A stretch of DNA of 25,857 nt, from positions 1 through 25,857 of the forward strand of contig CAZKBV010000018.1 in NCBI GenBank assembly GCA_964551215.1, written 5' to 3'. The notes under the pieces were generated by a model that made no database searches, had not been told where the DNA came from, and was given only the letters and a program-made list of their open reading frames with translations. The position numbers were made by a program, and so were the translations under genes. Below, one piece after another: positions 7,986 to 14,742 of this stretch. Position 1 is the stretch's first letter; every line of letters begins with the position of its first letter. Origin of the DNA: JAFLUQ01 sp964551215 (GTDB lineage: Bacteria > Bacillota > Clostridia > UMGS1883).

Positions 7986-8513
7986 ATGATGATGGTGTTT
8001 AAACGCAAGCAGCTTGTGGTTGCGGTGCTGGCGGTGCTTGTGGGAGTGGCGGGGTATCTGAACATAAGTCGGGAAAAAACGGTTGATACCGAGGAAGATG
8101 AATTGAGAGAAACAGCCTCCGACGATTATCTGGGAGAAGCCAAGCTTGTGGAAAGCGAAAGCGTTGAGGATTTTTTTGCCCGTGCCAGAGTGGACCGTGA
8201 GGCGGGGCGAAGCAAATCCATCGAAACCTTTAATTCCCTCATTTCAAATGAGGATACCGACTCGGAAACAAAGGAAACCGCTCAGCAGGGAGTCCTCGCG
8301 CTGGCTCAGAACACCCAAACCGAAACGGCCATTGAAAATCTCATCCGCGCCAAAGGCTTTGAGGACGCAGTCTGCTACATAAACAACGGCCTTGCGAACG
8401 TGGTTGTAAAGGCGGAAAGCATAGACAGCGCCGACGCGGCTCTTATATCCGAAATAGTGTCGGAGCAAAGCGGAATAGAAAGTGAAAAAATAAAAATAGT
8501 AGAATTAAATTAA
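7986..8513 (+). CDS. spoIIIAH: Stage III sporulation protein AH
   Basis: A 175-residue single-pass protein; in Bacillus it binds forespore SpoIIQ across the intermembrane space and forms part of the channel ring. Helix at about residues 8-25, then an acidic linker and the C-terminal ring domain (IENLIRAKGFEDAVCYINNGLANVVVKAE). I chose the ATG at 7986, 10 bases after AAAGGAG; a GTG at 7977 is too close to that ribosome site. The stop is followed almost at once by the promoter of the next gene. Confidence 0.92.
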   Translation: MMMVFKRKQLVVAVLAVLVGVAGYLNISREKTVDTEEDELRETASDDYLGEAKLVESESVEDFFARARVDREAGRSKSIETFNSLISNEDTDSETKETAQQGVLALAQNTQTETAIENLIRAKGFEDAVCYINNGLANVVVKAESIDSADAALISEIVSEQSGIESEKIKIVELN

Positions 8514-8516
8514 TAC

Positions 8517-8545
8517 TTGAAATTGAGGGAAAACTATGATAGAAT
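8517..8545 (+). promoter_or_regulatory. Sigma-A type promoter upstream of asp23
   Basis: TTGAAA (8517-8522), 17 bases, TAGAAT (8540-8545). It lies directly after the spoIIIAH stop and about 70 bp before the Asp23 gene, which separates housekeeping expression of asp23 from sporulation-specific expression of spoIIIA. Confidence 0.7.
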
Positions 8546-8612
8546 AGATTTGTAAGAATGTAAACACGGGAAAGCTATGAAAAAACACTTTTATACGAAA
8601 GGGAGATCAGCT

Positions 8613-9047
8613 ATGGCAGAGGATTTTATCGCTTCCGAAAACGGCAGCATTAAGATTTCCGAAGAGGTAATCACAAGAATAAGCTCCATTTCCGCCAGAG
8701 AAGTGGAGGGCGTGGCCGCGCTTTGCGGTAGCGGCAGCTCTATCGGGGATTTTCTCGGTAAGAAAAACCAGAACAAAATCAAAGGGGTAAGGGCGGAAAT
8801 AGGCGAAAACAGCACAGAGGTGGATATCCATATTGTTGTCCGCTTCGGCGTGAAGATAGGGGAGGTGGCCCGCAAAGTTCAGGAATCCGTAAAGTTCGCC
8901 CTTGAATCCTATGTCGGGCTGGATAACGTCCTTATAAACGTTTTCGTAGACGCCGTTGACATTGAAAAAGCCATTCCCATGGTGGCAAAGGAAGCGGCGG
9001 AGGACGAGACGGTCGAGGAGGAAACGGCGGAGCCTGAGGCTGAATAA
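8613..9047 (+). CDS. Asp23/Gls24 family envelope stress response protein
   Basis: A 144-residue Asp23-domain protein (YqhY type). The family core runs from GSIKISEEVITRISSISAREVEGV through VDIHIVVRFGVKIGEVARKVQESV to VLINVFVDAVDIEK, followed by an acidic tail. Asp23 proteins associate with the envelope; YqhY is linked to control of acetyl-CoA carboxylase and fatty acid synthesis in Bacillus. I place the start at the ATG at 8613, seven bases after GGGAG; an in-frame ATG at 8577 has a weaker ribosome site and adds a basic extension. In Bacillus yqhY also lies just downstream of spoIIIA, but accB-accC intervene and nusB follows; here neither is present. Confidence 0.88.
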   Translation: MAEDFIASENGSIKISEEVITRISSISAREVEGVAALCGSGSSIGDFLGKKNQNKIKGVRAEIGENSTEVDIHIVVRFGVKIGEVARKVQESVKFALESYVGLDNVLINVFVDAVDIEKAIPMVAKEAAEDETVEEETAEPEAE

Positions 9048-9141
9048 ATTTTTAGACCGAATAAATTCAAAATATGGGCTGCTTCCGAAATTTTTCGGGA
9101 ACGGCTGCTATAAAAAATCCAAAACAAAAGGAGAAATCAAT

Positions 9142-10626
9142 ATGAACAACATTCCTAAGATCAAGGTGGGTATCGTTGCGGTAAGCCGCGACTGCTTTCC
9201 CGAATCTCTTTCCGTTTCAAGGAGAGATGCCCTTGTAAAGGCATATGCCGCGAAGTATAATCCCGAAGATATTTACGAATGTCCCGTATGTATAGTGGAA
9301 AGCGAAATACACATGCGGCAGGCTCTTGCCGACATTAAGGCGGCGGGCTGCAACGCGCTGTGCGTATATCTTGGCAACTTCGGCCCCGAAATTTCCGAAA
9401 CAATGCTCGCTCAGCAGTTCGACGGCCCCAAGATGTTTGTTGCCGCCGCCGAGGAAAACATCGGCTGTCTTTCCGACGACAGAGGCGACGCGTACTGCGG
9501 TATGCTCAACGCCAGCTATAACCTTAAGCTCAGGGGAGTTAAGGCGTATATCCCCGAATATCCCGTGGGAACCGCGGAGGAATGTGCCGATATGATACAC
9601 GAGTTCCTTCCCATAGCAAGAGCCGTCGCCGGACTTAAGAATCTGAAGCTCATATCCTTCGGCCCCCGTCCGCTGAACTTCCTTGCCTGCAACGCTCCCA
9701 TTTATCAGCTCTATCAGCTGGGCGTTGAAATTGAGGAAAATTCCGAGCTTGACTTGTTTGAGGCCTTCAACAGCCACGCCGGCGATAAGAGAATCCCCGC
9801 CGTTGTTGCCGATATGGAAAAGGAACTGGGCGGCGGCAATATGAAGCCCGAGGTGCTTCCCAAGCTTGCCCAATACGAGCTTACCCTTCTTGACTGGGTG
9901 GATGCTCACAGGGGTAGCAAGGAATATGTTGCAATTGCAGGCAAGTGCTGGCCCGCGTTCCAGACCCAGTTCGGCTTCGTACCCTGCTATGTAAACAGCC
10001 GCCTTTGCGGACGGGGTATTCCCGTTTCCTGCGAGGTTGACATTTACGGCGCGCTCAGCGAATACATAGGCATCTGCGTAAGCGAGGACGCGGTTACCCT
10101 TCTTGACATCAACAACTCCGTTCCCGCCGATATGTACAAGGCGGATATCGAAGGCAAATTCGGCTATACTCATAAGGACACGTTTATGGGCTTCCACTGC
10201 GGCAACACCTGCTCGACAAAGCTGGCGGCCTGCTCCATGAAGTACCAGAAGATAATGGCAAGAAGCCTTCCTATAGAGGTTACCAACGGCACTCTTGAAG
10301 GCGACATCGCTCCGGGTGACATCACGTTTTTCCGCCTTCAGTCCACAGCCGATTCTAAGCTCAGGGGCTATATCGCCAACGGCGAGATACTTCCCGTCGC
10401 GACCCGTTCCTTCGGCTCCATCGGCGTGTTCGCAATTCCCGAAATGGGACGCTTCTACCGCCATGTGCTTATAGAGAAGAACTTCCCCCATCACGGCGCG
10501 GTAGCTTTCGGCCACCACGGCAAGGCGCTTTACGAGGTGTTTAAGTACATCGGCGTTCCCGCTGAGGAAATCGGCTTTAACCAACCCAAGGGTATGCTCT
10601 ATAAGACGGAAAACCCTTTTGAGTAA
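9142..10626 (+). CDS. L-fucose/L-arabinose isomerase family protein
   Basis: A 494-residue aldose-ketose isomerase of the FucI family. Metal-ligand candidates are Glu298 (SCEVDIYG) and Asp322 (LLDINN), spaced 24 residues like Glu337 and Asp361 of E. coli FucI, with the FPHHGAVAFGHHG histidines (450/451, 458/459) near the C-terminus. It is about 100 residues shorter than E. coli FucI. The family covers L-fucose, D-arabinose and related sugars. The AraD-type epimerase next door suggests L-arabinose to L-ribulose as an alternative, but the sequence is not of the classical AraA type. The start is the ATG at 9142, eight bases after AAAAGGAG; longer in-frame starts run back into asp23. No kinase or transporter is present. 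Confidence 0.82.
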   Translation: MNNIPKIKVGIVAVSRDCFPESLSVSRRDALVKAYAAKYNPEDIYECPVCIVESEIHMRQALADIKAAGCNALCVYLGNFGPEISETMLAQQFDGPKMFVAAAEENIGCLSDDRGDAYCGMLNASYNLKLRGVKAYIPEYPVGTAEECADMIHEFLPIARAVAGLKNLKLISFGPRPLNFLACNAPIYQLYQLGVEIEENSELDLFEAFNSHAGDKRIPAVVADMEKELGGGNMKPEVLPKLAQYELTLLDWVDAHRGSKEYVAIAGKCWPAFQTQFGFVPCYVNSRLCGRGIPVSCEVDIYGALSEYIGICVSEDAVTLLDINNSVPADMYKADIEGKFGYTHKDTFMGFHCGNTCSTKLAACSMKYQKIMARSLPIEVTNGTLEGDIAPGDITFFRLQSTADSKLRGYIANGEILPVATRSFGSIGVFAIPEMGRFYRHVLIEKNFPHHGAVAFGHHGKALYEVFKYIGVPAEEIGFNQPKGMLYKTENPFE

Positions 10627-10639
10627 TTGAATATTCACC

Positions 10640-10660
10640 GGCGCGGGACGGTTCCGCGCC
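10640..10660 (+). promoter_or_regulatory. Intercistronic GC-rich hairpin
   Basis: GGCGCGG (10640-10646) pairs perfectly with CCGCGCC (10654-10660), loop of seven, followed by GCCGCGGC. It has no U-tract. It lies in the short gap between the isomerase stop and the epimerase, and may protect mRNA ends or adjust relative expression. Confidence 0.4.
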
Positions 10661-10689
10661 GCCGCGGCGGTAACGAAAGGATGATTAAA

Positions 10690-11388
10690 TTGTTGGAGGA
10701 ACTTAAAGAAATTGTGCTCCGGGCAAATCTGGAGCTTCCGAAGAAAAATCTTGTCACCTATACATGGGGCAATGTCAGCGGCATAGACCGGGAAAAGGGG
10801 CTTGTGGTAATCAAGCCCAGCGGCGTTCCCTACGAGGAGCTTAAGGCCGAAGATATGGTGGTTTTGGACATGGACGGCAACAAGGTTGAGGGGAGTATGC
10901 GCCCCTCCAGCGACACTCCCACCCATATTGCCCTTTACAAGGCCTATCCCGAGCTTGGCGGCGTTGTTCATACCCATTCCCGGTACGCGACAATATGGGC
11001 TCAGGCCGGTATGAGTATTCCTCCTTTGGGTACGACCCATGCGGACTATTTTTACGGCCCCATTCCCTGCACCCGTTCCCTTACAAAGGAGGAAATAGAA
11101 GGGGAGTACGAGCTTAACACGGGCAAGGTAATTATCGAGACGTTTAAAAGCAAAAATATCAATCCCGTTTACGTTCCCGGGGTTGTGGTTCATTCCCACG
11201 GACCGTTTTCATGGGGCAAAACTCCCGATGAAGCCGTTCACAACGCGGTGGTTATGGAGGAAGTGGGCATGATGGCTCTTAATACAAAGCTGCTTAACCC
11301 TGCCATACCCGATGTTGACGCGTTTTTGCTGGACAAGCATTTTATGCGCAAACACGGCGCAAACGCGTACTACGGACAAAGCAAGTAA
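10690..11388 (+). CDS. araD: L-ribulose-5-phosphate 4-epimerase
   Basis: A 232-residue class II aldolase/adducin-fold enzyme that interconverts L-ribulose 5-phosphate and D-xylulose 5-phosphate. It resembles E. coli AraD along the whole length: NLVTYTWGNVSG, VIKPSGVPYEEL, SSDTPTHIALYKAYP, VVHTHSRYATIWAQAG, TTHADYFYGPIPCTR, VHSHGPFSWG, LLDKHFMRKHGANAYYGQ. Zinc ligands are His94, His96 and the later His of VHSHGPF. This argues for the epimerase rather than a fuculose aldolase. I prefer the TTG at 10690, eight bases after GAAAGGA and aligned with the E. coli N-terminus; an ATG at 10681 has no spaced ribosome site. The ribulokinase needed between isomerase and epimerase is not in the window. Confidence 0.9.
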   Translation: MLEELKEIVLRANLELPKKNLVTYTWGNVSGIDREKGLVVIKPSGVPYEELKAEDMVVLDMDGNKVEGSMRPSSDTPTHIALYKAYPELGGVVHTHSRYATIWAQAGMSIPPLGTTHADYFYGPIPCTRSLTKEEIEGEYELNTGKVIIETFKSKNINPVYVPGVVVHSHGPFSWGKTPDEAVHNAVVMEEVGMMALNTKLLNPAIPDVDAFLLDKHFMRKHGANAYYGQSK

Positions 11389-11400
11389 GAAGGTAATTTT

Positions 11401-11649
11401 ATGACTTATACGTATAAACCCAAGGGTGTCTGCTCCAGAAGCATATCCCTTGAAATCGACGACGACAAAACAATAAAAAGCGTCAGCTTCGTAGGCGGCT
11501 GCAACGGAAACACCCAAGGGCTTTGCTCCCTTGTAAAGGGCATGAAGGCCGAGGAGGTAATCGCGAGGCTGAAAGGAATAAACTGTAATGGCCGAGGGAC
11601 GTCCTGCCCCGACCAGCTTGCCAAGGCTATAGAAGAAGCAATAGGGTAG
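11401..11649 (+). CDS. TSCPD domain-containing small protein
   Basis: An 82-residue protein of the TIGR03905-type TSCPD family, which resembles the C-terminal domain found in some class II ribonucleotide reductases. It keeps the cysteines and motifs of the family: GVCSRSI near residue 11, VGGCNGNTQGLC in the middle, and GRGTSCPDQLAKAI near the end. The cysteines suggest metal binding or thiol chemistry; no function has been firmly established that I know of. The ATG at 11401 lies 12 bp after araD with AAGAAGG upstream, so it is likely the last gene of the sugar operon, although a role in sugar metabolism is not implied. Confidence 0.85.
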   Translation: MTYTYKPKGVCSRSISLEIDDDKTIKSVSFVGGCNGNTQGLCSLVKGMKAEEVIARLKGINCNGRGTSCPDQLAKAIEEAIG

Positions 11650-11707
11650 GGCGCGGCTTGCTTAAAAGGGCAAAATAGCTTTAAAAGAAAATAAAGAACC
11701 GTTGACA

Positions 11708-11737
11708 GAAAATCCGAGGGCGCACCCTCGGATTTTC
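11708..11737. terminator. Bidirectional terminator between TSCPD gene and rubrerythrin
   Basis: A perfect 13-bp stem (11708-11720 with 11725-11737) and four-base CGCA loop. A-rich and T-rich stem ends provide a U-stretch in both directions. It sits between convergent genes. Confidence 0.85.
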
Positions 11738-11745
11738 GATATTAA

Positions 11746-12285
11746 TCAATAATTTTGCGCCTTTACCTCAAAGAATGCCTGGGGCTTTCCGCATACGGGG
11801 CATACCCCTGGAGCGGCCTTGCCGAAGCATATATGTCCGCAGTTACGGCATATCCACATGGCATCCGCGTCCTTGGTGAATACCAGCTTGTCCTTTACAT
11901 TTTCCATAAGCTTAAGATAGCGTTCCTCATGGGCTTTTTCAATTTCCGCGACTTTTTTGAAAAGAAACGCAATATGCTCAAAGCCCTCTTCTTCAGCGGT
12001 TTTCGCAAATTCCGCATACATTTGCGCCCATTCAAAATGCTCGTCCGCCGCCGCGTCCCGCAGGTTTTCCGCCGTGCCGGGAATGTTGCTGTCGTGGATG
12101 AGCCGGAACCAAATCTCCGCATGAGCCTTTTCATTTGCCGCTGTTTCCTTAAAAATATCCGCAATTTGCTCATATCCGTCCTCCTTGGCTTTTTGGGCGT
12201 AGTAGGTGTATTTGTTTCTCGCCTGGGATTCACCCGCGTACGCCGCCATCAGGTTTGCTTCCGTTTTGGAGCCTTTTAAATTCAT
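11746..12285 (-). CDS. rbr: Rubrerythrin
   Basis: A 179-residue peroxide-reducing enzyme of strict anaerobes. The N-terminal four-helix di-iron domain carries the expected Glu/His motifs (ESQARNKY, ETAANEKAHAEIW, EEGFEHIA, EIEKAHEERY). The C-terminal rubredoxin-like domain has CRNC, 12 residues, then CPVC to bind one iron. It reduces hydrogen peroxide in the cytoplasm using electrons from rubredoxin or NADH-linked partners. AAAGGAGG stands just upstream of the ATG. The upstream gap shows no clear PerR box and only a weak promoter candidate (TTCCGA, 16 bases, TACAAT on the minus strand), so regulation is unresolved. Confidence 0.95.
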   Translation of the reverse strand: MNLKGSKTEANLMAAYAGESQARNKYTYYAQKAKEDGYEQIADIFKETAANEKAHAEIWFRLIHDSNIPGTAENLRDAAADEHFEWAQMYAEFAKTAEEEGFEHIAFLFKKVAEIEKAHEERYLKLMENVKDKLVFTKDADAMWICRNCGHICFGKAAPGVCPVCGKPQAFFEVKAQNY

Positions 12286-12419
12286 AATTAATCCTCCTTT
12301 AGGTTTTTAGTTTGCCTTATTGTAAAAAAATTATTCGGATTCGGAAGGCTGAAACATAATCAAGTAGGACTTGCCAAAAAACAGCGCAAGAATATTTTGC
12401 GATATAGTTAAATTTATGC

Positions 12420-12448
12420 TTGCAAAAACAACAGATATAGTATATAAT
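12420..12448 (+). promoter_or_regulatory. Sigma-A promoter of the decarboxylase operon
   Basis: TTGCAA (12420-12425), 17 bases, TATAAT (12443-12448), about 55 bp before the first ATG of the operon. It is the strongest candidate in the 218-bp divergent region 12286-12503. Confidence 0.75.
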
Positions 12449-12503
12449 TATTTTAAACTGGGTTAAATTGTTTTATTCAGCAGTTATTAAGGAGGTATAA
12501 TAT

Positions 12504-13967
12504 ATGGACACATCTGAAAAGCTGTCTCTTCTTCGTGAGGCCAAAGCAAAGGCTCATGGGGGAGACAAAACAAAACAGTCCCCGGCTCGCGAAAGGATAA
12601 GCGCCCTTCTGGACGAGGGAAGCTTTATTGAAACCGGAGCCCTTGTTTCGGCTAAAACCGGATTCACTCCGGCTGATGGTGTTGTTGCCGGATACGGCAC
12701 CGCAGACGAAAGGCTTGTTTTCGTTTACGCTCAGGATCCGGACGTTTTGGGCGGGGCCATAGGTGAAATGAATTCCGCTAAAATCTGCCGTATTTATGAA
12801 ATGGCGGCCAAAATGGGCGCTCCCGTCGTGGGAATATGGGATTCCTGCGGAGCCAGAATAGGCGAGGGAATAGAGGCTCAGTCCGCTATGGCGAAGATTT
12901 TTTCGGCAGTTTCAAAAATAAGCGGCGTGGTACCCAACATTTCCGTCGTAATGGGTAATTGCGCCGGCGGAGCCGCCGTTGCGGTGAGTATGAGCGACTT
13001 TGTTATAATCAATGAAAAAACCGGGCGTATGTTCGTTAACGGCCCTTCCCTTATTGAAGCCTCCACAGGCAAAAAGCCCGCGGTGGACGGCAAGGGAGCG
13101 TATAAGGCGTGCGGCAGCGCTCATTTTATGGGTAAGGACGACTTTGCGTGTATGGAAACGGCGCGTCTGCTCCTAAGCTACCTTCCCTCTAACAATTTGT
13201 CGGACGCCTTTGCTCTTGAATCCGGTGACGACCTTAACAGAATATGTCCGTCTCTGGAAGCTCTTGAAGGGGACTTCGACATGAGGGCCGTTGTGGCGGA
13301 AATCGCCGACGACGGAGCCTATATGGAGGTGCAGACGGAATACGCCAAGGAAGCCAGCGTGGGCTTTATCCGAATGAACGGCTCTACCGTAGGAGTGGCC
13401 GCAAATCAGCCCAAGGAAAACGACGGCGTTCTCACAGGACGGGCAGTTGAAAAGATAGCCCGCCATGTACGCTTTTGCGACTGCTTCAATATTCCCGTGC
13501 TCACTCTTACAAGCGCCGACGGCTTTGCGGTAAGCGCAAGCGAGGAGGAATGGGGTCTTGCAAGGAAGGCCGCAAGAATGGTATACGCCTTCAGCGAAGC
13601 CACAGTCCCCAAGGTAAACCTTATTGTGGGCAAGGCCTACGGAAGCAGCTACGCCGCGATGAACAGCAAGCAGCTTGGCGCGGATATGGTATTAGCCTTC
13701 CCTCAGGCGGAAATCGCGGCAATGAGTCCTTCGGCGGGAGTGCAGCTTCTCTATGAGGATAAGCTCCACGAGGGTATGAGCCGTGAGGAGCTTGAAGAGG
13801 AGTATAAAAAAACGGATGCGTCCCCTCTTATGGCGGCGGCGTCGGGCTGTGTGGACGATGTTATAGAGCCATCTGAGGCAAGATGCAGGATTATAGCCGC
13901 CTTTGAGATGCTGGCAAGCAAGCGCGAAGCTCCGGTTTCCCGCAAGCATGACAATATGCCCCTATAG
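12504..13967 (+). CDS. Acyl-CoA carboxyltransferase (12S / methylmalonyl-CoA decarboxylase alpha type)
   Basis: A 487-residue carboxyltransferase with the tandem crotonase-like domains of the propionyl-CoA carboxylase beta, transcarboxylase 12S and MmdA group. Visible marks: GFTPADGVVAGYG, IGEMNSAKICRIYEMAAKMGAPVVGIWDSCGARI, NCAGGAAVAVSMSDFVI and, in the second half, GKAYGSSYAAMNSK and ADMVLAFPQAEIAAMSP. It moves a carboxyl group between a CoA ester, probably methylmalonyl-CoA, and carrier biotin. It is slightly shorter than typical family members (about 510) and somewhat divergent, so the exact CoA substrate (methylmalonyl-, malonyl- or glutaconyl-CoA) is open. The ATG at 12504 follows AAGGAGG. 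First gene of a five-gene operon encoding both carboxyltransferase types. Confidence 0.88.
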   Translation: MDTSEKLSLLREAKAKAHGGDKTKQSPARERISALLDEGSFIETGALVSAKTGFTPADGVVAGYGTADERLVFVYAQDPDVLGGAIGEMNSAKICRIYEMAAKMGAPVVGIWDSCGARIGEGIEAQSAMAKIFSAVSKISGVVPNISVVMGNCAGGAAVAVSMSDFVIINEKTGRMFVNGPSLIEASTGKKPAVDGKGAYKACGSAHFMGKDDFACMETARLLLSYLPSNNLSDAFALESGDDLNRICPSLEALEGDFDMRAVVAEIADDGAYMEVQTEYAKEASVGFIRMNGSTVGVAANQPKENDGVLTGRAVEKIARHVRFCDCFNIPVLTLTSADGFAVSASEEEWGLARKAARMVYAFSEATVPKVNLIVGKAYGSSYAAMNSKQLGADMVLAFPQAEIAAMSPSAGVQLLYEDKLHEGMSREELEEEYKKTDASPLMAAASGCVDDVIEPSEARCRIIAAFEMLASKREAPVSRKHDNMPL

Positions 13968-13981
13968 GATGAGGTGAGGAT

Positions 13982-14329
13982 ATGGAAAAGGAGTTTGTGG
14001 TGTCCGAGCTTATCGGACGAGGGCTTGCTTATACCGTTATGGGTATCTGCATTGTGTTCCTCATACTTATTATAATAATGCTGGTAATTAAGACTATGGC
14101 GCTTTTCTCCGCCCCTGAAAAGAAGGAGGAAAAACAGCCCTCTTCCGCCGTAGCGGCGGTGGAAGAGGCCGTTAAGGAAACCGATGATTCCGAGCTTGTC
14201 GCCGTAATTACCGCCGCCGTAGCCGCCGCAATGGGTACGGGCGCGGCATCTGTCAAAATAAGGTCTTATAAAAAGACGGCCTCGTGGAACGACGCAGGGC
14301 GCAGAGAAGCTATCGAAAACAGATTTTAA
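13982..14329 (+). CDS. OadG-family gamma subunit of Na+-pumping decarboxylase
   Basis: A 115-residue small membrane protein with one helix (about residues 14-38), then an alanine/glutamate-rich linker and a short C-terminal region (VKIRSYKKTASWNDAGRRE) typical of the OadG/MmdD group. Gamma or delta subunits hold the carboxyltransferase and biotin carrier to the membrane beta subunit. The ATG at 13982 follows GAGGTGAGG, 14 bp after the previous gene. The assignment rests on the layout and the operon context; small size limits direct recognition. Confidence 0.85.
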   Translation: MEKEFVVSELIGRGLAYTVMGICIVFLILIIIMLVIKTMALFSAPEKKEEKQPSSAVAAVEEAVKETDDSELVAVITAAVAAAMGTGAASVKIRSYKKTASWNDAGRREAIENRF

Positions 14330-14343
14330 GAAGGAGTTTAATC

Positions 14344-14697
14344 ATGAGAAAATTTATAGTAAACGTAAACGGCAATTCCTATGAGGTTGAGGTTGAGGAG
14401 GTAGGGGCTGAAGCCTCCGCTCCCGCGCCCAAGAAAGCGGCGGTAAGCGCTTCCGCGCCCAAGAAGGCGGCGGCTCCCGCCGGAAACGGCGAGCCTGTTA
14501 AGGCTCCCATGCCCGGCAACATTCTTGACATAAAGGTGTCTAACGGTCAGAACGTAAAGAAGGGCGATGTGCTTGTAATTCTTGAAGCCATGAAAATGGA
14601 AAACGAAATCAAGGCTCCCAAAGACGGCACGGCCACTGTTTTGACGTCTAAGGGCGCGGCGGTAAACACAGGCGACGTTCTTGTTACCCTTGCCTGA
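14344..14697 (+). CDS. Biotin carboxyl carrier protein
   Basis: A 117-residue biotinyl carrier (transcarboxylase 1.3S / MmdC type). A short N-terminal beta segment (MRKFIVNVNGNSYEVEVEEV) is followed by an Ala/Pro/Lys linker with a repeated SAPKKAA element and a C-terminal biotinyl domain with EAMKMEN; Lys84 is the biotin site. It shuttles CO2 from the carboxyltransferases to the beta subunit. The start is the ATG at 14344 after AAGGAG; it is 14 bp from the gamma gene. It is the only biotin carrier in the operon, so both carboxyltransferases presumably use it. Confidence 0.93.
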   Translation: MRKFIVNVNGNSYEVEVEEVGAEASAPAPKKAAVSASAPKKAAAPAGNGEPVKAPMPGNILDIKVSNGQNVKKGDVLVILEAMKMENEIKAPKDGTATVLTSKGAAVNTGDVLVTLA

Positions 14698-14742
14698 CGC
14701 GGATTCGGGCTAAAGTAACGAAAAGAATGGAGTTGATTTGTT

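Noticed and set aside
8956..9141. Longer isomerase start overlapping asp23
   Set aside because: The extension is low complexity and basic, and AAAAGGAG stands just before the ATG at 9142.
9217..11199. Long minus-strand open frame (660 codons) opposite the isomerase and epimerase genes
   Set aside because: It is antisense to two well recognised enzymes, crosses their boundary, has no ribosome site at its start and shows no domain-like sequence.
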